From: Azospirillum isscasi
GTDB taxonomy: Bacteria; Pseudomonadota; Alphaproteobacteria; Azospirillales; Azospirillaceae
Assembly (NCBI RefSeq): GCF_030849505.1
Contig: NZ_JAUJFI010000002.1
Coordinates: 62,001 to 126,000 of the forward strand
DNA: 64,000 bases
Reading direction: 5' to 3'
Shown here: positions 36,447-45,897 of the stretch, piece by piece
How the letters are laid out: each line of letters starts with the position of its first letter
Numbering within the stretch: the first letter of the stretch is position 1
Notes under the pieces: model-generated
The model's database searches: none
Told to the model about the DNA's origin: nothing
The model's input: the letters and a program-made list of their open reading frames with translations, nothing else
Program-made: the position numbers and the translations under genes

Positions 36447-39068
36447 TCATTCGGTCAGCAGCCCGCGCACCGCCTCGATCAGGCGGTCCGGGGCCACCGG
36501 CTTCATGACGATCCGGCGGCCCGGCTGTGCCGTCATATCCGCCGCCGTCTCGTGGGACGCATAGCCGGTCAGGAACAGGATGCGCAGGCCGGGGTTGCGC
36601 TCCTCCAGAACCCGGGCCATCTCCAGCCCATTCATCCGCGGCATCGACATGTCGGACACCACCGCGTCGAACAGCCCGCCGCATTCGTCCCAGCGCTCCA
36701 GCGCGTCCAGACCGTCCACCGCCTCCGTCACCGTGCAGCCCGCCTCCTCCAGCGCCAGCCGGACGTAGGTGCGCACGGACTCCTCGTCGTCCACCAGCAG
36801 GATGGTCGCCCCCTCGTCCTCGCCCAGCCCCAGCCCGTCGGCCAGCGTGGCGGGCTTCGCCGGGGCCGCGACGGCGGGCAGATGGATGGAGAAGACGCTG
36901 CCGCGCCCGTCCGGCCCGGCCTCCATCCCCACCGCGCCGCCGGCCTGCCGGGCGGTGCCGTAGACCATCCACAGGCCGAGGCCGGTGCCCTTGCCCGGCT
37001 CCTTGGTGGTGAAGAAGGGTTCCCAGATGCGGTCGCGCACCTCCTCCGGCACCCCGCAGCCCTCGTCGATGACCCGGATCGTCGCGTAGCACCCGCGCGC
37101 CAGCCCGCCGTGGCGCCCGAAGAAGGCGGCGTCCGGGACGCCGCTGTCCAGGGCGATGGTCAGCCGCCCGCCCTCCGGCATCGCGTCGCGGGCGTTGAGG
37201 GCGAGGTTCAGGATGGCCTGGTTCAGCATCACCGGGTTGGCGACGGCGTGCGCCTCGCCGTCGCCGATGCGGATGTCCAGATCGATGCCGGCGCTCATCA
37301 GCGGCTTCAGGAAGATCTTCAGGTCGCGCACCAGCGGGGCCAGGGCGACCACCTCCGTCTCGTCCGCCGGGCGGCGGCGCGAGAAGTCCAGAAGCTGCGC
37401 GGTCAGCGCCGCCGCCCGGTCGGACGCCTTGGCGATCTCCCGCACGCAGGTGGTGACGCGCACCGGGTCGTCCGGCGCCCGCTCGGCCAGCCGGGCGAAT
37501 CCGCCGATGGCGGTCAGCATGTTGTTGAACTCGTGCGCGATGCCGCCGGCCATGCGGCCCACCGCTTCCATCTTCTGCGACCGCTGAAGCTCCGCCTCGG
37601 CCCGGCGGCGGTCGGTGACGTCGTTCATCACCAGCAGCACCGCCGCCTCGCGCTGGTAGACCGCGGGAAAGGCGCCGATCTCCACATGGCGGCGCTCGCC
37701 CGACGGGCGGACGATCTCGCATTCCACCCGCTGGCGGTCGCCCTCCGCGCCCAGCCCCAGCCGCGGGGTCACCGTCTCCGGCTCCACGATGAAGCGGTTG
37801 AGGTCCAGCCCCTCCAGCCCACCACTGCCGCCCACCCCCAGGAGGGATGCCGCCGCGGCGTTGCCGAAGCGGATGGCCCGGCGGTCCCAGATGGCGATCC
37901 CGTAGGGCGCCAGCTCCACGAGCTGGCGGTAGCGCTTCTCGCTCTCGCTGAGCGCGCTGACGGTGGCCTCCAGCCGCTCGGTCTGGCCGGCGAGCTGCTC
38001 CTCGCGCCGCTTCAGCTCGGTGATGTCCATCAGGATCTTCACGATGCCGCCGGAACCGGTGGCGTGCTCGCTGATGCGGTACCAGCGCCCGTCCGACAGG
38101 CGACCGTCCACCGGGTCGGTGTGCAGCAGGTGGCGCTTCATCCGCTCGGCGATCCAGTTCTCCATCTCGCGGTCGTCGCCGTCGTAGCCGCCCCGCTCCG
38201 CGGCGGCGCGCAGGATGTCCTCGAAGGCGGCGCCGGGCACCAGCACGTCGGCCAGATTCGGATAGGCGCTGCGGTAGCGCTCGTTGCAGAAGATCAGCCG
38301 GTCGTCGGGGCTGAACAGCACGAAGCCCTCGGAGATGCTGGACAGCGCGTCGTGCACCACCGACTGCATGAAGCGTGCCTCGACCAGGGCCAGCGTCTCC
38401 GCCGTCGTCTCGATCCCGGTGCCGCGGTAGCCGGCGAAATCCCCGTCCGCGTCGAAGCAGGGCTGGGCGCTGATGCGGAAGACGCGGTTCCGGCCCGCCC
38501 CGTCGCACAGCGTGATCTCCAGATCGCGGAAGGCCCGCCCGGCCTCGATGTCGGCCAGATACTCCAGCCAGGTGTCGGTGTCCTCCACGAGTTCGCCGAG
38601 GTCGAGCAGCGAATCGCCGAACACCGGCGCCGGATCGCCGCCCAGCAGCGCCGGCAGCCGTTCGGAAACGTAGGTGTAGCGGTGGTCGGGCGCGCTTTCC
38701 CAGAACCAGTCCGATGCCGCCTCCGCGAAATCGCGGAAGCGCTGGCGGCTGCCGGCCAGTTCCTCATTGGCGGCGCGCAGCAGGCGGGCGGAGCGGTCGA
38801 GCGCCGCCGCCGCCGCGCGGGAGCGGCGCACCGACAGCACGGCCAGCGCCGCCATGGCCAGCGTCATCATGCCGAGCGGCAGCATCAGCCGGTCGCGCCC
38901 TTCCTCCGGCATGGTCAGGGCCAGAAGGCCGGCGGCGCCGAGCATGAGGAACAGCAGGTCGGTCAGCCCGCCCAGCCCCCGGCGTGAGGCCCGTGCGTCG
39001 GCAGCGGTGTCGGTGGGGGGCAACCCGCCCCGGCCGGAAAGATCCACGGAGCCCCGCTCCATCGTCAT
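36447..39068 (-). CDS. membrane-bound PAS hybrid histidine kinase with receiver (module 1)
   Basis: The 873-residue protein has two adjacent membrane helices near the N-terminus ([16 protein letters not shown] and [18 protein letters not shown]) with almost no periplasmic loop. A helix and at least three PAS units follow ([62 protein letters not shown]). HisKA has His512 in [18 protein letters not shown]. The ATPase domain shows [21 protein letters not shown] and [10 protein letters not shown]. The receiver has Asp806 in [12 protein letters not shown]. The second PAS plus kinase core match the module 2 kinase at 41198. ATG 39068 was preferred to a TTG at 39086. The response-regulator gene follows after 25 bases. 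Confidence 0.92.
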   Translation of the reverse strand: MTMERGSVDLSGRGGLPPTDTAADARASRRGLGGLTDLLFLMLGAAGLLALTMPEEGRDRLMLPLGMMTLAMAALAVLSVRRSRAAAAALDRSARLLRAANEELAGSRQRFRDFAEAASDWFWESAPDHRYTYVSERLPALLGGDPAPVFGDSLLDLGELVEDTDTWLEYLADIEAGRAFRDLEITLCDGAGRNRVFRISAQPCFDADGDFAGYRGTGIETTAETLALVEARFMQSVVHDALSSISEGFVLFSPDDRLIFCNERYRSAYPNLADVLVPGAAFEDILRAAAERGGYDGDDREMENWIAERMKRHLLHTDPVDGRLSDGRWYRISEHATGSGGIVKILMDITELKRREEQLAGQTERLEATVSALSESEKRYRQLVELAPYGIAIWDRRAIRFGNAAAASLLGVGGSGGLEGLDLNRFIVEPETVTPRLGLGAEGDRQRVECEIVRPSGERRHVEIGAFPAVYQREAAVLLVMNDVTDRRRAEAELQRSQKMEAVGRMAGGIAHEFNNMLTAIGGFARLAERAPDDPVRVTTCVREIAKASDRAAALTAQLLDFSRRRPADETEVVALAPLVRDLKIFLKPLMSAGIDLDIRIGDGEAHAVANPVMLNQAILNLALNARDAMPEGGRLTIALDSGVPDAAFFGRHGGLARGCYATIRVIDEGCGVPEEVRDRIWEPFFTTKEPGKGTGLGLWMVYGTARQAGGAVGMEAGPDGRGSVFSIHLPAVAAPAKPATLADGLGLGEDEGATILLVDDEESVRTYVRLALEEAGCTVTEAVDGLDALERWDECGGLFDAVVSDMSMPRMNGLEMARVLEERNPGLRILFLTGYASHETAADMTAQPGRRIVMKPVAPDRLIEAVRGLLTE

Positions 39069-39192
39069 GGGATTACCGCCGCGCAAGAGGCGGCTTGCAT
39101 AAACCCGTAATAGGAGGCCAGCCGTTAACAGCGGGTTTCAGTGCTCGCTTCCGTACGATCGCATTCCACCATGGGAAGGCGATTTCCGCCGC

Positions 39193-41184
39193 TCAGCGCC
39201 GGTTCACCAGAACCAGGATCTTTTCCTCAAGCTGCTCGGGAGAAAAAGGCTTGGCGATGTAGGCGGTGACGTCGTGGGCCATGGCCTCCTCCACCGCTAT
39301 GATGGTGGCGAGCGCGGTGACCATCAGGAACGGCATGTCGGACCGCACCGCGCGGACCAGCTTCAGGAACTCCAGGCCCGACAGGCGCGGCATCTTCCAG
39401 TCGCAGACGATCAGGTCGAAGGCGCCCTCCCGCTCCTCGAACCGGGTCAGCGCCTCGCGCCCGTCCTCGGCGATGGTGAGGTCGGTGATGCCCAGATCGC
39501 GCAGGATCATCTCGACATAGCCGCGCGCCGCCGGCTCGTCGTCGGCCAGCAGGACGCGCAGCGTGTTCATGGCGCGCATCGGCAGGCCGGCGCCGGCCAG
39601 CGTGGCGAAGAAATGGGCGAAGCGGTCGGCGCGCTGCTCCGTCGCGTCCTTGCAGCGGGCGAGGTAGGCGCGCAGGAAGGCGGTGGAGCGGACATGATGC
39701 CCGACCAGCTCCCGCGCCGCCGCCGCGCATTTCCCTTCGGTGAAGGCGCCCTCGGCCAGCAGGCTGGCGAACTCCATCACCTCCTCCACATGGGGCGGGC
39801 GGTCCTTGGCGATGCGGGCCAGGATCTTGTTGGTGCGCAGGAAGGTGTTCTGCATCTCGTCCAGCATGCGGACGTAGCGCTCGCGCAGTCCCTCCGTCAG
39901 GGTGGAGCGCTGGACGCGCCGTTGCAGGTCGGCCAGCACCTTGATGCGGGCGCGCGGCGTTCGGGCGGTCTCGAACAGCCGCTGGGCGAAGTCGCGGGCT
40001 TCCAGATGGCGGCGCAGATGCGCCACGATCAGGCGGCGGCTGCGCTCCCCCGACACCGCCCCCTCGAAGGCCAGCAGATCGACGATGCGGGCGTAGTGGC
40101 TCTTGGCGTGCAGGACCGCCTCCAGCCGGGGGCCGGACAGCAGCAGCGCCACCCGCCGGTCGAGCAGCCGGGTGGTGCGCTCCCCGCCGATGACCCCGTC
40201 CTTCATCGTCAGGCGGGAGGCGAGAAGGCCGATGGCCGTCAGCTCGTCCAGCACCGCCGCCACGCTGTTCGGCTCCGCCTTCGCGGCGGACAGCGGCGTG
40301 TCGCCCAGCAGGGCGTGGTGTATTCCCGCCTCCAGCCCCAGCCGGGCGGCGCGGGCCTGATGGCGGGCGACGAAGGCGGACAGGCGGTGCAGAACCGCCG
40401 GGGCGCCGGGCCTGGACGGGGCTTCCCCGCGCCAGACCATCGCCATGGCGTCCACCATGCCGCGCAGGCCGTCCGCCCAGGCGAACAGCGCCTCGGCCAC
40501 CAGCCCGTTCGCCAGCATCTCCCCGACGAACTGGTCGAGGATGGCGATGCCCTCGCCGGACAGCCCGTCGCCGTCCAGGGACAGGATGCGCACCAGCCGA
40601 AGCTCGTGGTTGCGGCCCTCCCCCAGCCAGGCGGACAGCCAGGAATCGATGGTGTGGCGCCCGGCGAAGCCCGGCGTCCGCGCCATGGTCTGGGCCACCA
40701 TGGCGGCGAACTGCTTGGCGTCGATGGACAGGGACGTGCCGCCGTGGGCGCGCCGGGCGGTGAGGGCCAGCACCTCCTGCTCCAGCCGCTTCAGCTCCTC
40801 CAGCCGCATGGCGGGGGACCGGCGTCCGGGCCGCGCCTGCCGCTGGGCCACCCGCTCCAGGACCAGGGGACGGCGCGGCCAGTCGAGGAAGGAGCGCTGC
40901 GGCTCCACCTTGTGCAGGAATTCGGTGGGGGTGATGCCGCGCGCCTCCAGGAACTCCGCCAGCTCCTCCGCGATCAGAAAGCGGGCGGCGGGGGCGAAGA
41001 TCTCCTCCAGCCGGACGCAGACGGCGGACTCCGGCGGCTCCTCCAGCGTGTCGCCGCTCAGCTCGCCGAGAAGGGCATCGACGTCGTAGGCGCCGATGGG
41101 AATGCTCTCGGACGGGGTTGGCGGCGGGGTTGGCGGCAGAGTCGGCGGCAGGGTCGGCGGCGGGGTCGGCGGGATGGTGCTCAT
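39193..41184 (-). CDS. response regulator with long unknown N-terminal helical region and C-terminal receiver (module 2)
   Basis: The 663-residue protein is a paralogue of the regulator at 34544. A proline/threonine N-terminus (PPTPPPTLPPTLPPTPPPTP, from a 12-bp DNA repeat) precedes about 500 helical residues of unknown type, then a receiver (about 545-660) with ADDEPAARGYVEMIL, acceptor Asp595 in LIVCDWKMPRLSG, and KPFSPEQLEEKI. Shared N-terminal landmarks are ITPTEFLH, ARDFAQRLF, MQNTFLRTNKIL and AFTEGKCAAAAREL. No DNA-binding or enzymatic output domain is seen, so output is probably by protein contact. It starts 13 bases after the module 2 kinase stop with GGCGGGG upstream, indicating one transcript. 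Confidence 0.88.
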   Translation of the reverse strand: MSTIPPTPPPTLPPTLPPTPPPTPSESIPIGAYDVDALLGELSGDTLEEPPESAVCVRLEEIFAPAARFLIAEELAEFLEARGITPTEFLHKVEPQRSFLDWPRRPLVLERVAQRQARPGRRSPAMRLEELKRLEQEVLALTARRAHGGTSLSIDAKQFAAMVAQTMARTPGFAGRHTIDSWLSAWLGEGRNHELRLVRILSLDGDGLSGEGIAILDQFVGEMLANGLVAEALFAWADGLRGMVDAMAMVWRGEAPSRPGAPAVLHRLSAFVARHQARAARLGLEAGIHHALLGDTPLSAAKAEPNSVAAVLDELTAIGLLASRLTMKDGVIGGERTTRLLDRRVALLLSGPRLEAVLHAKSHYARIVDLLAFEGAVSGERSRRLIVAHLRRHLEARDFAQRLFETARTPRARIKVLADLQRRVQRSTLTEGLRERYVRMLDEMQNTFLRTNKILARIAKDRPPHVEEVMEFASLLAEGAFTEGKCAAAARELVGHHVRSTAFLRAYLARCKDATEQRADRFAHFFATLAGAGLPMRAMNTLRVLLADDEPAARGYVEMILRDLGITDLTIAEDGREALTRFEEREGAFDLIVCDWKMPRLSGLEFLKLVRAVRSDMPFLMVTALATIIAVEEAMAHDVTAYIAKPFSPEQLEEKILVLVNRR
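41114..41173 (-). repeat. 12-bp tandem repeat encoding a Pro/Thr N-terminal tract
   Basis: Five 12-bp units, plus-strand GGGGTTGGCGGC with small changes, lie within the first 25 codons of the module 2 response regulator. They encode the repeat P-P-T-(P/L). The first two units (41114, 41126) are identical. The period is a multiple of three, so copy number can change without a frameshift. Confidence 0.9.
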
Positions 41185-41197
41185 CGGTACCCCGCCG

Positions 41198-43321
41198 TCA
41201 GACCAGCAGCGCGTGGATGGTGTCGGCCAGCTCGTCCGGGTTGATCGGCTTGCGCAGGAAAACGATGCGGCGCCCGCCTGATTTCGGATCGGCCAGCAGG
41301 TCCTCCAGGCTTTCCGTCTCCGGCGGGTAGCCGGACATCAGCACGGTCGGCAGATCCGGATTCTCCCGGCGCAACGCCCGCGCCACCGACGCCCCGCCGA
41401 CCTGCGGCATCACGAGGTCGGTCACCAGCAGGTCGAAGGCGCCGCCATGGTCGGCGTAGGCGCGCAGGGCATCGGCGCCGTCGGTGGCGCAGACCACCCG
41501 CATGCCCATGTCCTCCAGCGTCAGGCGGATGAAGTCGCGCACCTGCGCCTCGTCCTCCACCAGCAGGACGGTGGCGGCCATGGACAGCCCGTCCACCTCG
41601 TCCTCCTCGGCACCGGGGAAGAAGGCGTCGTCCAGGCCCGGAGCGTCCGGCTCCGGCAAAGCCGCCGCGCCGTCCGTTGGGAACCGGAGCGTGAAGACGG
41701 TGCCCCGGCCCAGCTCGGTGTCCACATCCACCGCGCCGCCGGCCCGCGCGACCGTGGAATAGACCAGCGCCAGCCCCAGCCCGGTGCCGGCCCCGGGCTC
41801 CTTGGTGGTGAAGAAGGGTTCGAAGATGCGGTCGATCACCGCCGGGTCGATGCCGCATCCGGTGTCGGCGACGGTGACGGTCACGCCGAGATCGTCGGGC
41901 CGGCCCACCGCGATGGTGATCGCTCCCCCCTCCGGCATGGCGTCGCGGGCGTTGAGGACGAGGTTGACCAGCGATTGGTGGAGCAGGCCGGGGTCGATGG
42001 TCACCACCGCCCCGCCGCCCGCACCCTCGATCCGCAGCGGGTGGCGCTCGCCCAGCGTGGGGCCCAGGAAGCGGCGCAGATCCTCGATCACCGCGCCGAC
42101 GCGCACGGGCCGCACCGCGTCCGTCCGGCCGGGCCGCCCGAAGCTGAGAAGCTGCGCGGTCAGGCCGGAGGCGCGGTCGGTCGCCTTGACGATCTCGGTC
42201 AGGCACTGCTCCACCCGCGGGCGGTCCTGCGGGGCGCGGCGGGCCATCTGGGCGAAGCCGCCGATGGCCGTCAGCATGTTGTTGAACTCGTGCGCGATGC
42301 CCCCGGCCAACTGGCCGATGGCCTGCATCTTCTGCGCCTGCTGGATGGCGCGCTCCGCCTGCTTGCGCCCGGTGATGTCGTTGAGGACGAGCAGCCACGC
42401 CGCCTCCCCCTCCACCGTGAAAGCCCCCACCGTGAACGGATGGATGCCGACCTCCAGCTCCCGCAGGGCGCCCTGCGCGGTGATGAAGCGGGCCTCCACC
42501 GGCGGCGGCGCTTCCAGGCCGGTGCCGGGTGGGGGCAGCCAGTCGAACAGGCGCTGCATCCCGTCGAACTCCGTCGCCTCGACCAGCGGGATGCGCAGCA
42601 TGGCCTCCGGATCGCCGCTGCCCAGGATCAGCGCGGCGGAGCGGTTGGCGAAACGCACCCGCAGCCCGTCCCAGATCAGGATGCCGTAGGGCGCCATCTC
42701 GACCAGCCGGCGGTAACGCGCCTCGCTGTCGGCCAGCGCCTCCTCGTGACGCTTCAACTCGGTGATGTCGGTGAGGATCTTGACGACCCCGCCGAAGCGG
42801 GTGGCGTGCTCGCTGATGCGGTACCAGCGCCCGTCGCCGAGTTGGTGGTCGGTGGGCGGCCCGTTGCGGATGTGGCGGTTCAGCCGCTCGGCGATCCAGT
42901 CCGACGGATCGCCCAGGGCGTCGCCGGCGGCGCCCCGCTCCACAGCGACCCGCAGCAGGTCGGCGAAGCGGACGCCGGGAACCAGATGGTCGGACAGCAG
43001 CGGATAGGCGGCGCGGTAGCGGTCGTTGCACAGCACCAGCCGACCGTCCGCGCCGAACAGCACGAAGCCTTCGGACACGCAGCCGATGGCGTCGGACAGC
43101 AGGGCGCGGAAATGGGCCCCGCCCTCCCCCCGGCCCGGCTCCGGTTGCGGGTGGTCCAGGGGGGCGTCCAGGACGGCGTTCAGCCGGTCGCGCAGCGCCC
43201 GCAACGGCTCCCGCAGATGGGCCGGGACGCCGGACGGCGCGGCGGGCAGGCGCGCGCCCAGGTTGGCGAGGAGTTCCGCAAGCTCTTGATCGGGCCGGTC
43301 CATAGCCCGGCATTCAACCAT
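41198..43321 (-). CDS. soluble PAS hybrid histidine kinase with receiver (module 2)
   Basis: The 707-residue protein has no membrane segment, unlike its paralogue at 36447. A short helical N-terminus precedes two PAS units (GFVLFGADGRLVLCNDRYRAAYP; GILIWDGLRVRFANRSAALILG). HisKA has His344 in [20 protein letters not shown]. The ATPase domain shows [22 protein letters not shown] and TGLGLALVYS. The receiver has Asp635 in LLVTDLVMPQVGG. The stretches [12 protein letters not shown] and KILTDITELKR are nearly identical in the module 1 kinase. First gene of the five-gene same-strand cluster. ATG 43321 and ATG 43303 are both possible starts, neither with a good ribosome site. Confidence 0.92.
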   Translation of the reverse strand: MVECRAMDRPDQELAELLANLGARLPAAPSGVPAHLREPLRALRDRLNAVLDAPLDHPQPEPGRGEGGAHFRALLSDAIGCVSEGFVLFGADGRLVLCNDRYRAAYPLLSDHLVPGVRFADLLRVAVERGAAGDALGDPSDWIAERLNRHIRNGPPTDHQLGDGRWYRISEHATRFGGVVKILTDITELKRHEEALADSEARYRRLVEMAPYGILIWDGLRVRFANRSAALILGSGDPEAMLRIPLVEATEFDGMQRLFDWLPPPGTGLEAPPPVEARFITAQGALRELEVGIHPFTVGAFTVEGEAAWLLVLNDITGRKQAERAIQQAQKMQAIGQLAGGIAHEFNNMLTAIGGFAQMARRAPQDRPRVEQCLTEIVKATDRASGLTAQLLSFGRPGRTDAVRPVRVGAVIEDLRRFLGPTLGERHPLRIEGAGGGAVVTIDPGLLHQSLVNLVLNARDAMPEGGAITIAVGRPDDLGVTVTVADTGCGIDPAVIDRIFEPFFTTKEPGAGTGLGLALVYSTVARAGGAVDVDTELGRGTVFTLRFPTDGAAALPEPDAPGLDDAFFPGAEEDEVDGLSMAATVLLVEDEAQVRDFIRLTLEDMGMRVVCATDGADALRAYADHGGAFDLLVTDLVMPQVGGASVARALRRENPDLPTVLMSGYPPETESLEDLLADPKSGGRRIVFLRKPINPDELADTIHALLV

Positions 43322-43354
43322 TCCCTGCGGTCCCCCCGCCAGTTGATTCCGCGC

Positions 43355-43786
43355 TCAGCCGTGCTTCGGAACGTGGTGATGGCCGTGGTCGCAGACGCCG
43401 CGCGAATGCTTGTCGTCGCAGGTTTCGCCGGACGCGGTCAGGCCGATCCAGGCGTGCAGCGCGTTGGGATCGAAACCGGCCTTGCGGTCCGTCCCGACCT
43501 GGAGCAGCGGGCGGCGGATCAGATCGCGGTCGGCCAGCAGGGCGGCCAGGGCCGAATCCTCGTCCAGTTCGTCGGGCTTCACGGAACCGGTCTTCACCGC
43601 GGCGGCGCGGCGGTTGAACCAGTCCTCGACCGGACGGTCCCCGAAGAAGGGGCGCAGGGTTTCGGCGGTGAAGGGCTCCGCCGCCAAGTCGCGCTCCACC
43701 AGCGTGTGGCCGGCGGCCTGAAGCTGAAGCTTCTGCTTGGCGTTCGCCGTGCAGCCGGACAGACCGTAAAAGATCACTTCCGTCAT
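43355..43786 (-). CDS. ArsC/Spx-like nitrogenase-associated protein with His/Cys-rich tail
   Basis: The 143-residue thioredoxin-fold protein resembles the nitrogenase-associated (NifO-like) branch of the ArsC family. MTEVIFYGLSGCTANAKQKLQLQAAGHTLVERDL keeps one cysteine followed by Thr-Ala-Asn. FFGDRPVEDWFNRRAAAVKTG and DRDLIRRPLLQVG (the Arg-Pro-Leu loop), then AGFDPNALHAWIGL, complete the family pattern. After the domain comes a tail, CDDKHSRGVCDHGHHHVPKHG, that could bind a metal. The start at 43786 has GGAGCACC upstream. No nif gene is nearby; a NitT/TauT-type importer lies just upstream on the same strand. Confidence 0.82.
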   Translation of the reverse strand: MTEVIFYGLSGCTANAKQKLQLQAAGHTLVERDLAAEPFTAETLRPFFGDRPVEDWFNRRAAAVKTGSVKPDELDEDSALAALLADRDLIRRPLLQVGTDRKAGFDPNALHAWIGLTASGETCDDKHSRGVCDHGHHHVPKHG

Positions 43787-43881
43787 GGGGTTGGTGCTCC
43801 GCATCGAAACAGGACGAATTAGGTCCAGTCTAACGGCGCGGGCACCGGGGGTGCGGATGACGGAATGTCGCACCTTACGTT

Positions 43882-44030
43882 CCCTCTCCCGCCCCGGGAG
43901 AGGGAGGGACCCGCCGCGAAGCGGCGGGAGGGTGAGGGTATCGCCAAGGATCAGCGGCCCCATCCTTGGACGACCCTCACCCGCCCGCTTTCGCGGGCAC
44001 CCTCTCCCGAGGCGGGAGAGGGAAATCTCA
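43882..44030. repeat. nested palindromic intergenic element
   Basis: Four hairpins occur in a row: CCCTCTCCCG/CGGGAGAGGG (43882-43904), CCGCCGC/GCGGCGG (43911-43927), GCCCGC/GCGGGC (about 43982-43998) and a second CCCTCTCCCG/CGGGAGAGGG (about 44000-44023). Arms GGGTGAGGGT and ACCCTCACCC enclose the middle. It fills the gap between the ABC substrate-binding gene and the ArsC-like gene. It has the form of a REP/RUP-type mosaic element and could terminate or stabilise the importer message. Confidence 0.7.
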
Positions 44031-45047
44031 CTTCACCCGCTTGAGAGCATCCTCGACATAGGCGTTGGTGTAGGTCTTGGACAGGTCGATGTCCGTCGCG
44101 GCCACGGCGGTGTCGAACGCCTTCAGCACCTTGTAGGCGGCCTCCGCCCCCTCGCGGGAGAAGCGGCCGTCCGGCGAGTAGGTCGGCTTGGAATGCTCGA
44201 ACGCCTGGGCGTAGAGCGTCTGGTTGCCGAGGAAATATTCCGGCGGCAGGATCTTCAGAACCTCTTCCGTCTTGGCCTGATCCAGCCATTTCAGCGTCCG
44301 GACGAACACGTCCACCAGCGCCTGGGTGGTCTTCGGATTCTCCTTGATGAAGTCCGGCGTGGTGTAGAGCACCGCCGCCGGGTACGGCCCGCCGTAGGTG
44401 TCCAGCGTGCCCTTCTCCGTCCGGGTGTCGGCGATGGGGGTCACGTCGCCGTCGGCCTCCAACTGGCTGATGACCGGGTCCAGGTTGGCGATGGCGTCGA
44501 TCTCGCCGCGCTTCACCGCCGCCACCGCGCTGGGGCCGCCGCCGACGCCGATGAAGGACACGTCGTCCGGCTTCATGCCGTTCTGGGTCAGCAGGTAGTT
44601 GACCATGAAGTTGGTCGAGGAGCCGGGGGCGGTCACCCCGATCTTCTTGCCCTTCAGTTCCTTCACCGACTTGATCGTTCCGGCCTTGTTGACCGAGGCG
44701 AGCACGATGCCCGGATAGCGGCCCAGCAGGGCCACCGCGGTGATCGGCTGGCCCTTGGCCTGCATCTGCACCGTGTGGTCGAAGGCGCCCGTCACGATGT
44801 CCGCCGAGCCGCCGACCAGCGCCTGGAGGCTCTTGGCGCCGCCGCCGAAATCGTTGATCTCGACATTCAGCCCGGCCTCCTTGAAGTAGCCGAGCCGCTC
44901 CGCCACCGTCAGCGGCAGATAATAGAGCAGCGGCTTGCCGCCGACCGCCAGCTTCAGGTCCTTCTTCTCGACCTGCTGGGCGTCCGCCCCGGTGATGCCG
45001 AAGGCCAGGACCACCGCCGCGGCGGCGATCACGCTTTTCAAACGCAT
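44028..45047 (-). CDS. ABC transporter substrate-binding protein (NitT/TauT family)
   Basis: The 339-residue periplasmic protein has a signal peptide (MRLKSVIAAAAVVLAFGITGADAQ, cleavage after ADA). It shows the NMT1/SsuA-like fold: LKLAVGGKPLLYYLPLTVAERLGYFKEAGLNVEINDFGGGAKSLQALVGGSADIVTGAF, then KSVKELKGKKIGVTAPGSSTNFMVNYLL. This family delivers nitrate, sulfonates, taurine, bicarbonate or thiamine precursors. The pocket cannot be assigned by eye. It is the last gene of the ATPase-permease-binding protein operon, 33 bases after the permease stop. Confidence 0.93.
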   Translation of the reverse strand: MRLKSVIAAAAVVLAFGITGADAQQVEKKDLKLAVGGKPLLYYLPLTVAERLGYFKEAGLNVEINDFGGGAKSLQALVGGSADIVTGAFDHTVQMQAKGQPITAVALLGRYPGIVLASVNKAGTIKSVKELKGKKIGVTAPGSSTNFMVNYLLTQNGMKPDDVSFIGVGGGPSAVAAVKRGEIDAIANLDPVISQLEADGDVTPIADTRTEKGTLDTYGGPYPAAVLYTTPDFIKENPKTTQALVDVFVRTLKWLDQAKTEEVLKILPPEYFLGNQTLYAQAFEHSKPTYSPDGRFSREGAEAAYKVLKAFDTAVAATDIDLSKTYTNAYVEDALKRVK

Positions 45048-45080
45048 GGCTTCCCTCCCAGATTTATCGGTTTCGCGCGG

Positions 45081-45890
45081 TCATCCCTGCGCGTTGGTCG
45101 TCTGCGCCTCCTGCGGGCGCCAGTGCAGCAGGCGTTTCTCGATGACGGTCACCACCGCGTCGATCACCACGACGAAGATCGTCAGCACCAGCATGCCGGA
45201 GAAGACGCCGACCGTGTCGAACACCCCCTCCGCCTGATGGATGCGGTAGCCGAGGCCGGCGGCGGAGCCCAGATACTCGCCCACCACCGCGCCGACCATG
45301 GCGAAGCCGACCGCGGTGTGCAGGCTGGAGAAGACCCAGGACAGGGCGGACGGCAGATAGACGTGCCGGAACAGGTGCCGGTTGCTCGCCCCCAGCATCT
45401 TCGCGTTGGCGAGCACGACGGGGCTGACCTCCTTCACGCCCTGGTAGACGTTGAAGAAGACGATGAAGAAGACCAGCGTCACCCCCAACGCCACCTTCGA
45501 CCAGATGCCCAGCCCCAGCCAGAGCGCGAAGATCGGCGCCAGCACCACGCGGGGCAGCGCGTTGACCGCCTTGATGTAGGGGTCGAACACGACGGAGACC
45601 AAGGGCGCCCGCGCGAACCAGAAGCCGAAGGCGATCCCGGCGACGGTGCCGATGGCGAAGGCCAGCGCGGTCTCCAGAAGCGTGATGCCCAGATGGTACC
45701 AGATCACCCCGGACGCGAAATCGCTCCAGGTGCGCTCCAGCACCGCCAGCGGCGTGCCGAAGAAGAAGGGGCTCAGGATCTTCGTCGCGGTCAGGACGTG
45801 CCAGAGCAGGAAGAAGCCGATCAGCACGGCCACCTGCAGCAGCAGGATCACCGGGCGGCTCGGCAGGCGTTTCACACGGGCCACGGCCAT
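45081..45890 (-). CDS. ABC transporter permease (NitT/TauT family)
   Basis: The 269-residue inner-membrane permease has about six helices. VILLLQVAVLIGFFLLWHVLT is the first. LGITLLETALAFAIGTVAGIAFGFWFA starts the BPD_transp_1 core. The cytoplasmic EAA-type loop that contacts the ATPase reads ANAKMLGASNRHLFRHVYLPSALSWVFSSL. It forms a homodimer with the adjacent ATPase and binding protein. It begins seven bases after the ATPase stop, so translation is probably coupled. Confidence 0.94.
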   Translation of the reverse strand: MAVARVKRLPSRPVILLLQVAVLIGFFLLWHVLTATKILSPFFFGTPLAVLERTWSDFASGVIWYHLGITLLETALAFAIGTVAGIAFGFWFARAPLVSVVFDPYIKAVNALPRVVLAPIFALWLGLGIWSKVALGVTLVFFIVFFNVYQGVKEVSPVVLANAKMLGASNRHLFRHVYLPSALSWVFSSLHTAVGFAMVGAVVGEYLGSAAGLGYRIHQAEGVFDTVGVFSGMLVLTIFVVVIDAVVTVIEKRLLHWRPQEAQTTNAQG

Positions 45891-45897
45891 GGAATCC

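Noticed and set aside
36384-38987. An 867-codon plus-strand frame opposite the module 1 kinase
   Set aside because: Shadow of a GC-rich gene; rich in His/Gln/Arg and without any motif.
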